Below are positions 15,575 through 20,745 of a stretch of DNA of 20,745 nucleotides, piece by piece. Every line of letters starts with the position of its first letter. Within the stretch, counting starts at the first letter, position 1. The notes beneath the pieces are model-generated. The model saw only the letters and a list, made by a program, of their open reading frames with translations, was not told where the DNA came from and made no database searches. A program made the position numbers and the translations under genes. The DNA is from an uncultured Collinsella sp. (GTDB taxonomy: Bacteria; Actinomycetota; Coriobacteriia; Coriobacteriales; Coriobacteriaceae): positions 1 through 20,745 of the forward strand of contig CALDBJ010000151.1 in the NCBI GenBank assembly GCA_937937835.1, in the 5' to 3' direction.

Positions 15575-15705
15575 GGAGGGATTCGAACCCGCAAGGGTGC
15601 GGAGCTGAGGAAACGCGAAGCGTTTTCCAGCGCAGCACGCAAGGAGCGAAGCGACGCAGCGGGGCGCGGCCGCCGAAAAGGCGGACGCGGAATCCCTCCG
15701 TCCCA
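15575..15705. repeat. Structured element bounded by copies of the tRNA-Gln T-arm/acceptor sequence
   Basis: GGAGGGATTCGAACCC (15575-15590) is an inverted copy of the tRNA T-arm region (15494-15510). GAATCCCTCCGTCCCA (15690-15705) is an exact 16-base direct repeat of the tRNA 3' end (15499-15514), 191 bases downstream. The two copies are thus inverted relative to each other over GGAGGGATTC. Between them lie further hairpins, for example GGAAACGC/GCGTTTTCC (about 15609-15628) and CCGCC/GGCGG around GAAAA. No gene is apparent. It could be the remnant of an element that integrated at the tRNA, or a mobile palindromic repeat. Confidence 0.75.
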
Positions 15706-15879
15706 TATCAGCCGAGAGCGCCTTACAATTAGAAATATCAGCCCAGTTCCGAAAAGCGAGCCGCTTGCGACAACCAAGTAGCCACAGGCCCCGGGAGAGC
15801 GGGGGCACCGGCTTAGGTTTATCGCGAGTTCCGCACGAACAGGAGGCCACGTGACCTCGATGTTCTGGACGTGACAGCG

Positions 15880-15981
15880 AGAGGGGTCCTGGTATGGCAA
15901 GGTGACGTGAAACAAGGCGGCGCTGACCTTCTGGTCGCGCCGCCGAAGTTGAACGTCAGATTGCCATACCAGGACCCCTCG
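15880..15981. repeat. About 100-bp palindromic element with 20-bp perfect terminal inverted repeats
   Basis: GAGGGGTCCTGGTATGGCAA (15881-15900) is exactly complementary to 15961-15980. Inside are nested stems: TGACGT (15903-15908) with ACGTCA (15953-15958), GGCGGCGC with GCGCCGCC, and an apical GACC-TTCT-GGTC. CAGCG occurs at 15875-15879 and 15982-15986, one base outside the arms, and might be a 5-bp target duplication. No ORF is supported inside. It may be a MITE-like element or a structured RNA, upstream of (for the rightward strand) and close to the 3' end of the leftward Toprim gene. Confidence 0.85.
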
Positions 15982-15987
15982 CAGCGT

Positions 15988-16018
15988 CAAGAAGTCCGCC
16001 GTTCGGTAGAACGGCGGA
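15988..16018 (-). terminator. Intrinsic terminator of the winged-helix/Toprim gene
   Basis: TCCGCCGTTC (15995-16004) and GAACGGCGGA (16009-16018) form a perfect 10-bp stem with a GGTA loop. Read leftward it is followed by CTTCTTG, a modest U-rich tail, and sits 2 bases after the stop codon. Confidence 0.72.
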
Positions 16019-16020
16019 AT

Positions 16021-18210
16021 TTAATTGTTCAGCATGCGGTCGAAGCTTCCCGAGTCGCCATCCCGATAGTCGGCAGTCATCAGGATCTCCTGCGGAATAC
16101 GTCCACCCTCGCGCAGCACGTTGCGGAACTGCACGCGCGTAACCATGGGCAGGTCCTTGATCGTAGCGGCCAGATTCTGCGGCACGCCCTGGTTGGCAGC
16201 CGCGGGCTCGCACTCACCGCCGGCCTTCACGCGGCGCTTGTGCTCGGCGAGCATGGCGCGATACATACCGGCATGCAGACGGATCTCGACCACATTGGCA
16301 TTGCGAGCCTGCTCGACAATGCGCGCACCCTCTCGGTCGATATCGCCCACGTAGTAGACATAGTTAAAGCGATAGCCGATCTCGGCCAGATAATCATCCA
16401 GTGCGTGCGAAACGCTCGCCTTGCAGCCGCCGCCAAAGATTACGCCGCCCACCTTGGTACCAAAGAGCTTGGCATGTTTGCGTCCGCGCAGAAGCTTGAC
16501 GATCTCGTCATAGGTATCCAGGTTCTCGACCATAATGAACGGCTTGTCGGCGCCCAGCGTAAAGAAACCCGTAAAGTGCACAGGACGGTTGGGAGCAACC
16601 TTGATTGCCTGCATGCTGATGCCCTTTTCGGTCATGCGTCTGATCAGACGCTCACCATGCTTGCCGTCGAAGGCTTTTTCGTCGTTGAAGATCTGGTAGG
16701 CACGCTGGCGACGCGAGGCAACCGGCGTATCGGCACCGCGGTTCTGCTCAATCCATGCCTGGATAATCGCAATCTCCTCAGCGATTTTGCGATTGGACAT
16801 TTCGTTGTGCTGAGCGCGCTGCGGCGTCTTTTTACCGTCCTTGCCTTCAACCCTTACAATCTGGGTCGGCTGCTCCTTGATCTTGGAGAGCGCCGTAGGC
16901 GTGGGGACAACCTTGAGCAGATGCCTGCCCAGCACGCGGGCCAAGGCAAATGCCGAGACCTCGCCGTGGACGGTTGACTCAGACCGCTGGGCAGCATTAT
17001 CAGCCGCGGCAGGCTCAGTCTGTGCACGGGGCTTACGCTCGGAATCTGCCCGGGTATTGCGTTCCTGCTTGGGCGCAGACGAGCGCTTTTGCGGGCGATC
17101 GGACTTAGCCTCCTTCGCCGGCTGGCGCTTAACCTGACCCTCCGGAGTCTCGGCCTTTCCATCTGTGTTTTGTGTCGCTGCCTTCTCGGCCGCGGCCTCG
17201 GCATTTGAGCCACGACCGCCGCGGTGACGACGACGGCGGGGCTTGCTTGAGGCGCTCTCCCCCGCCTGCTTATCGGCGGACTGTTGAGCTTTGACCTCGG
17301 TGTCAGCCGCAGGCTGCGGCTCGGGAGGCTGCTGCTCGCGAGCCGCCGGCTCAACGGTTTTCTCGGTTTGTTCGGCCTTATCGGCCTGAGCGGTCGAAGC
17401 CGGCCCGCCCTTCTCCTGACGTTTTACGGGATACGCGCGTCCCGCAAAACCGCGGCCGGGACGACACGAACCCGGAGCCCTCTTGGCAGACTCCTCAACA
17501 TCGTCTGCAACCTCGGAAGGCTCTTCAGCTTCATGTGCGACATCCTGCTGCGCAGCCTTAAAGTGAGCACCACGACGACGCTTGGGCTCTTGGACCTCCA
17601 CGGGCTTTTGCTCCTGCTCGGGCTTCTGCGACTCGGCAGCAACCTTGGTCTCGACAGCCTCGGTATCGAGCTCATCCTTTTGAGCAACGGCGCGACGGAA
17701 GCGCTCCTGCTGGGCACGGCGCTGTGCATCGCGCTTGCCGCCCCCGCCAAAGCTGCCGCGACCCGCTTTGGCGGTAAAAGCGCGAACGACGTTCTCATCG
17801 AGCAGCTCGTCGGTATCGACATGCTCGCGCGGGGCCGTTTCCACCGAAGCGGGCACCTCGACAACGTCCTCGAAGGCCTCTTCGACAGCCTCGGCAAGCT
17901 GCTCCTGAGCATCACTTATCTCGGCATGAATGGTATAGAACGCCGGACGTCCGTTAATGCCGCTGCCCTCGATCTTGGTAACGATCTTTGCCGCGATGAG
18001 TTCGTCGCGCATCGCCTTGGTGTCGCATTCCTTATCGACGGAGCGGAAAATCTGCGCCAGCGCGCTCGACTTGATCTTGAGTGCCTTGCGGCAGAGCAGG
18101 TCGTAGGCAACTAGCTTGGCGCGCTCGGCAGAAAGCGACGTCTGGCTGCTCAGACGCTCAGCCAGGGCATCGACATTATTTTGGTTATCGGAATATACCG
18201 TCTTGGCCAC
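16021..18210 (-). CDS. Winged-helix, RG-rich disordered region, JetD-like (DUF2220-type) Toprim protein
   Basis: This protein of about 729 residues is not assigned to a characterised gene. Residues 10-95 look like a winged helix (TSLSAERAKLVAYDLLCRKAL, GSGINGRPAFYTIHAE). Residues 100-410 are low-complexity, Ala/Glu/Gln/Lys-rich, with basic RG patches (GRGSFGGGGKR, KPRRRRHRGGRG). Residues 415-729 form a folded domain with a Toprim-like core: acidic E562 in MVENLDTYDE, a glycine turn GGVIFGGGCKAS, and D623-I-D625 in YYVGDIDREGARI. This pattern is shared with DUF2220/JetD, the nuclease subunit of Wadjet plasmid defence, but no jetA, jetB or jetC is present in the window. GTG 18210 is chosen because AAAGGGG precedes it by 4-5 bases; ATG 18234 would add eight residues. 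A nucleic-acid cleaving role is inferred. RNA maturation (RNase M5-like Toprim) is an alternative. Confidence 0.8.
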   Translation of the reverse strand: MAKTVYSDNQNNVDALAERLSSQTSLSAERAKLVAYDLLCRKALKIKSSALAQIFRSVDKECDTKAMRDELIAAKIVTKIEGSGINGRPAFYTIHAEISDAQEQLAEAVEEAFEDVVEVPASVETAPREHVDTDELLDENVVRAFTAKAGRGSFGGGGKRDAQRRAQQERFRRAVAQKDELDTEAVETKVAAESQKPEQEQKPVEVQEPKRRRGAHFKAAQQDVAHEAEEPSEVADDVEESAKRAPGSCRPGRGFAGRAYPVKRQEKGGPASTAQADKAEQTEKTVEPAAREQQPPEPQPAADTEVKAQQSADKQAGESASSKPRRRRHRGGRGSNAEAAAEKAATQNTDGKAETPEGQVKRQPAKEAKSDRPQKRSSAPKQERNTRADSERKPRAQTEPAAADNAAQRSESTVHGEVSAFALARVLGRHLLKVVPTPTALSKIKEQPTQIVRVEGKDGKKTPQRAQHNEMSNRKIAEEIAIIQAWIEQNRGADTPVASRRQRAYQIFNDEKAFDGKHGERLIRRMTEKGISMQAIKVAPNRPVHFTGFFTLGADKPFIMVENLDTYDEIVKLLRGRKHAKLFGTKVGGVIFGGGCKASVSHALDDYLAEIGYRFNYVYYVGDIDREGARIVEQARNANVVEIRLHAGMYRAMLAEHKRRVKAGGECEPAAANQGVPQNLAATIKDLPMVTRVQFRNVLREGGRIPQEILMTADYRDGDSGSFDRMLNN

Positions 18211-18221
18211 GGGGCCCCTTT

Positions 18222-18247
18222 CATATGTACACATATACGTCTATATG
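18222..18247. promoter_or_regulatory. Dyad just upstream of the Toprim gene
   Basis: CATATA (18232-18237), CGTC and TATATG (18242-18247) form a perfect 6-bp-arm dyad, with a further CATATG at 18222-18227. This AT-rich patch is the likely promoter/operator area of the leftward gene. A -10-like TATAGA or TACCAT is present, but no clear -35 box. Confidence 0.35.
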
Positions 18248-18315
18248 GTACAACGCGCGCCCTTATCCACGCAAAACATCTGCGAGAACACTCGGGCATC
18301 GCCCGCTTTTGCATG

Positions 18316-18353
18316 AAAAAAGACCGAGCCCGCGCAGCCGCGGACCCGGTCTT
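18316..18353 (-). terminator. Intrinsic terminator of cstA
   Basis: AAGACCG (18320-18326) pairs with CGGTCTT (18347-18353), with an inner GC stem. Read leftward it is followed by a run of six T (18321-18316). It lies 41 bases after the cstA stop. Confidence 0.88.
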
Positions 18354-18393
18354 ATCGAGTTGTATAGATGTGACGTTCAACTCGTCAGGTCGA

Positions 18394-20283
18394 TTACGCC
18401 TTGGCAGCCTCGGCGTCGGCGGGAGCCTCGGCGGCAGCGGCGCGGCCATACTCGACTTTGCCCATCTCGGACCACTCGGGCTCCTCGTCGGGCATGGAAC
18501 CGGCCTCCTTGCCGAAGAACTCCTTGAGGCAGTTGACGGCAACGATGAGGCCCAGGACCATCAGCAGGACGGCGAAGACGAGCTGCAGGCCCTTGGTAGC
18601 GGCGACGGAAACGGCAGCCGTGGTGGCGGTAGCCGGGATGGTGCCGAAGAAACCGTAGGCCTGGACGGCGGTCATGCAGCCCATGGCGCTCTGGACCAGC
18701 GAAGTGAAGGTGCAGCAGAGCAGGAAGGCGACGGGCACGTAGAGCATCCAACCCTTGCGGCCGGTGCACTTGCAGAACACGGCGAGGGTGATCATGGTCA
18801 TACCGCCGAGCAGCTGGTTAGAAGCACCGAAGAGCGGCCAGATGTTGGCATAGCCACCAAAGGCGAGGGCGAGGCCAGGAAGCAGGGTAACGACCGTGGC
18901 GAACCAGGGGTTGCCGAGGACCTTCATGTAGCCGGCCTTGGACTCGATGGCCAGGGCGTCGTTGGTCTGGGCAAAGAACTCGGAGAACGAGGTGCGAGCG
19001 ATGCGGGCGACGGCATCGAGCGAGGTCAGGGCCAGAGCGGAAACGTTCATGGTCATGAAGACGGTTGCGAGCGTGCCGTCAACGCCGAAGGCCTGCATAC
19101 CGCGGGAGATGCCGGCGGCGAAGATCTGGAACGGGGTGGAAGCGACACCGGCGTTAAGGGCGCCGGTACCGGCGGTGTTCATGTCGGAGAACATGATACC
19201 GGCGACGATGATGGCAAGGATGCCGACGAAGGACTCGACGATCATGGCGCCGTAACCGACCTTGACGGCGTCCTGCTCCTTCTCGACCTGCTTGGAGGAG
19301 GTACCAGAAGAAACGAGGCTGTGGAAACCGGAGAGAGCACCGCAGGCAACGGAGACAAACAGGACCGGGAACATCATGCCCGAGGCATTGCTAAAGCCGG
19401 TGAAGACCGGAGCGGTGATGGTAGCCTGGCCGTTAGCGCCCAGGACGACGATGCCGAGGACAGCGCAGACGATCATGACGATCATCATGATGGAAGTGAG
19501 GTAGTCGCGAGGGGTCTTGAGCATCTGGATGGGCATGGCGCCAGCAAAGACCAGGTAGACCATGACGACGGCGAACCACTGGAACTTGTCCAGGTAGACC
19601 GGGAACTGCATGCCGACGGCAAACATAAGGACCATGAGCACCACGCCGGTGACGAACTCGGCAGCGCCGGTGAGGTTGAACTTCTTCTGAGCCCAACCAA
19701 AGGCCATGGCGACGAAGGTGAACAGGATGGAGATGGTGCCAGCGCAGCCAGCGGCATAGGACTTGGTGAAGTCGATGGCACCGGTAGCAGCACCAGAAGC
19801 GTCAACGGCCGGGGTGAACATGAACGTCTTGCAGACCATGTCGGTGAAAGCGGCGATGACGATGATGCAGAACAGCCAGCAGAACAGCAGGAACAGGCGA
19901 CGGCCGGTCTTGCCGATGTACTTCTCGATGAGCTGAGCCAGGGACTTGCCGTTGTTCTTCATCGAGGCGTACAGGGCGCCAAAGTCGTGGACGGCGCCAA
20001 AGAAGATGCCACCGACGAGGACCCAGAGCACGACGGGAAGCCAGCCGAAGGCCATAGCGACGATCGTACCCGTAACAGGGCCGGCACCGCAGATCGAGCT
20101 GAACTGGTGCGAGAACGCGGTGAAGGCGGAGACGGGCGAGAAGCTGTTGCCGTCTTTCATGCGCTTGGCCGGCGTGAGGGCCTCTTTGTCAACGCCCCAC
20201 TTGTTGGCCAGCCATCGGCCATAGCCCAGATAGCCGCAGGCGAGCACCGCCGCGGCCACAACCATGAGCAAAACTCCGTTCAT
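18394..20283 (-). CDS. cstA: Carbon starvation protein A family transporter
   Basis: This multi-helix inner-membrane transporter has 629 residues. The CstA/BtsT family takes up peptides and/or pyruvate when carbon is limiting. The N-terminal signature SHQFSSICGAGPVTGTIVAM is present, followed by GGIFFGAVHDFGALYASMKN, and many hydrophobic segments run to about residue 590. It is shorter than E. coli CstA (about 701), as often in Gram-positives. The last 35 residues are an acidic, alanine-rich cytoplasmic tail. ATG 20283 has a near-perfect AGGAGG about 7 bases upstream. An intrinsic terminator lies only 36 bases upstream of the start codon, inside the predicted leader, so expression may be controlled by attenuation. 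Substrate (peptide versus pyruvate) cannot be assigned from sequence. Confidence 0.93.
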   Translation of the reverse strand: MNGVLLMVVAAAVLACGYLGYGRWLANKWGVDKEALTPAKRMKDGNSFSPVSAFTAFSHQFSSICGAGPVTGTIVAMAFGWLPVVLWVLVGGIFFGAVHDFGALYASMKNNGKSLAQLIEKYIGKTGRRLFLLFCWLFCIIVIAAFTDMVCKTFMFTPAVDASGAATGAIDFTKSYAAGCAGTISILFTFVAMAFGWAQKKFNLTGAAEFVTGVVLMVLMFAVGMQFPVYLDKFQWFAVVMVYLVFAGAMPIQMLKTPRDYLTSIMMIVMIVCAVLGIVVLGANGQATITAPVFTGFSNASGMMFPVLFVSVACGALSGFHSLVSSGTSSKQVEKEQDAVKVGYGAMIVESFVGILAIIVAGIMFSDMNTAGTGALNAGVASTPFQIFAAGISRGMQAFGVDGTLATVFMTMNVSALALTSLDAVARIARTSFSEFFAQTNDALAIESKAGYMKVLGNPWFATVVTLLPGLALAFGGYANIWPLFGASNQLLGGMTMITLAVFCKCTGRKGWMLYVPVAFLLCCTFTSLVQSAMGCMTAVQAYGFFGTIPATATTAAVSVAATKGLQLVFAVLLMVLGLIVAVNCLKEFFGKEAGSMPDEEPEWSEMGKVEYGRAAAAEAPADAEAAKA

Positions 20284-20318
20284 TACATTTCCTCCTCTAA
20301 AAAGAACTTCCCAGACAT

Positions 20319-20357
20319 AAAAAATGAGGGCCGTCGGTTGCGCTCGACGGCCCTCAT
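20319..20357 (-). terminator. Intrinsic terminator inside the cstA leader (candidate attenuator)
   Basis: ATGAGGGCCGTCG (20324-20336) and CGACGGCCCTCAT (20345-20357) form a perfect 13-bp stem with an 8-base loop. Read leftward it ends in six T (20324-20319). It is oriented to stop transcription just before cstA. If the promoter at 20525-20553 drives cstA, this is a leader terminator. Confidence 0.82.
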
Positions 20358-20408
20358 CTTCATCAGCCGCCCGTTATCGTACGGGCTAGCTGTATGTGCT
20401 AACCCGCA

Positions 20409-20477
20409 TCAGATAATTACTACGCTGATAATGTTTAGCTGATGCGTGAACATGTCTAAGAAATCCTCTTCAATCAT
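20409..20477 (-). CDS. Possible 22-residue leader peptide upstream of cstA
   Basis: A short frame runs from ATG (20477-20475) to TGA (20411-20409). It ends in NIISVVII: six of its last seven residues are Ile or Val, as in leader peptides that sense branched-chain amino acids. GCATCAG within the frame can pair with CTGATGC that overlaps its stop, and alternatively with GCTGATG just before the terminator. The ribosome binding site is weak (GGATCG about 10 bases upstream), so translation is uncertain. Confidence 0.33.
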   Translation of the reverse strand: MIEEDFLDMFTHQLNIISVVII

Positions 20478-20524
20478 GATGCGAACGATCCGTGCGTGTT
20501 CACATCCCCCAGTGGTTGAAAAGG

Positions 20525-20553
20525 AGTATGAAACTTTAGTTACCTAAAGTCAA
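20525..20553 (-). promoter_or_regulatory. Candidate cstA promoter with embedded dyad
   Basis: On the leftward strand TTGACT (20553-20548) and CATACT (20530-20525) are separated by exactly 17 bases, a good sigma-70 match (5/6 each). The spacer contains ACTTTAG (20533-20539), four bases and CTAAAGT (20544-20550), a perfect dyad placed to act as an operator. The start would be near 20518, giving a leader of about 235 bases. Confidence 0.68.
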
Positions 20554-20718
20554 CGCAAATTTGTAATGAATTTTCAACTTTTTTTGGATTTCTCGGTATA
20601 AAACGTCACTGACCTCGGACTTTACCCAACGACAGTTTTTGCATGAGAGATGCCCCTGAGAGCCGCGGGAGCCGGGCGGCGCATATGAACTTTCCTGCTC
20701 TACAGTCCTGCGCAAGAC

Positions 20719-20741
20719 GGAAAGCACATTAAGTGCTTTCC
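20719..20741. other. Hairpin at the right edge
   Basis: GGAAAGCAC (20719-20727) and GTGCTTTCC (20733-20741) form a perfect 9-bp stem with a 5-base loop. On the rightward strand TTTG follows before the window ends, so it may be a terminator. No gene ending here is visible between 20554 and the edge; a TATAAA at 20597-20602 hints at a short rightward transcript, but this is weak. Confidence 0.5.
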
Positions 20742-20745
20742 TTTG

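Noticed and set aside
15157..15990. Minus-strand frame of 277 codons across the tRNA and the palindromic element
   Set aside because: It runs antisense through tRNA-Gln, its terminator and the repeats, has no ribosome binding site and no recognisable domain.
18181..20442. A 753-codon open frame on the plus strand covering all of cstA
   Set aside because: It is the antisense of a clearly recognised membrane transporter. Its Gly/Asp/Glu/His-rich composition is what complementing GC-biased codons produces, and it has no family motif.
20600..20700. Glycine or TPP riboswitch, suggested by CTCTCAGG on the minus strand and CTGAGAG on the plus strand
   Set aside because: The other invariant segments are missing: the CCGAAGG-type segment for glycine, and the downstream ACCTGAT and GCGTAGGGA-type segments for TPP.
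20536..20727. A 63-codon minus-strand frame upstream of cstA
   Set aside because: It overlaps the cstA promoter and the edge hairpin, its translation shows no motif, and no ribosome binding site stands out.

Overview
The window looks like a chromosomal stretch from a GC-rich, gut-type Actinomycetota, most likely Coriobacteriia and close to Collinsella. This is inferred from gene content and style: a Tat-type lipoprotein sugar-binding protein, a maltose-type ABC operon, AAAGG/AGGAGG ribosome binding sites, GC-rich coding sequence with AT-rich regulatory gaps, and a tRNA with encoded CCA. No marker gene here proves the taxon.

Layout. Bases 1-496 are the 3' end of galE. Then malQ (4-alpha-glucanotransferase) and glgP (alpha-glucan phosphorylase) run rightward. 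A convergent gap (4621-5151) holds an array with an exact 80-bp period. From 9517 down to 5152 a leftward operon encodes a sugar-binding lipoprotein, two permeases and an MsmK-type ATPase, with strong hairpins between some cistrons. A leftward GntR/HutC (TreR-like) regulator is divergent from an 816-residue fusion of a maltose-type PTS EIICB and a HAD phosphatase. Further right are a polyprenyl synthase, a protein with two peptidoglycan-binding domains, tRNA-Gln, a roughly 500-base gap full of palindromes, a leftward winged-helix/RG-rich/Toprim (JetD-like) protein, and leftward cstA with a long leader.

How the genes fit together. Bases 500-13222 read as an alpha-glucan utilisation locus. Malto-oligosaccharides can enter by the ABC system, and a disaccharide such as maltose by the PTS protein. 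MalQ and GlgP convert linear glucans to glucose and glucose 1-phosphate. The HAD domain fused to the PTS protein suggests that a sugar phosphate made on import is dephosphorylated at once, which would feed free sugar into the MalQ/GlgP route. A TGTTTRAACA-like palindrome lies upstream of malQ, of the binding-protein gene and twice between the regulator and the PTS fusion, so one regulator may control the whole set.

The strongest leads are the PTS-HAD fusion, the shared operator, the 80-bp array, the orphan JetD-like Toprim protein, and the cstA leader with an intrinsic terminator and a short Ile/Val-rich reading frame. All positions and motifs were read by eye. Family assignments rest on recognised motifs, not on searches.
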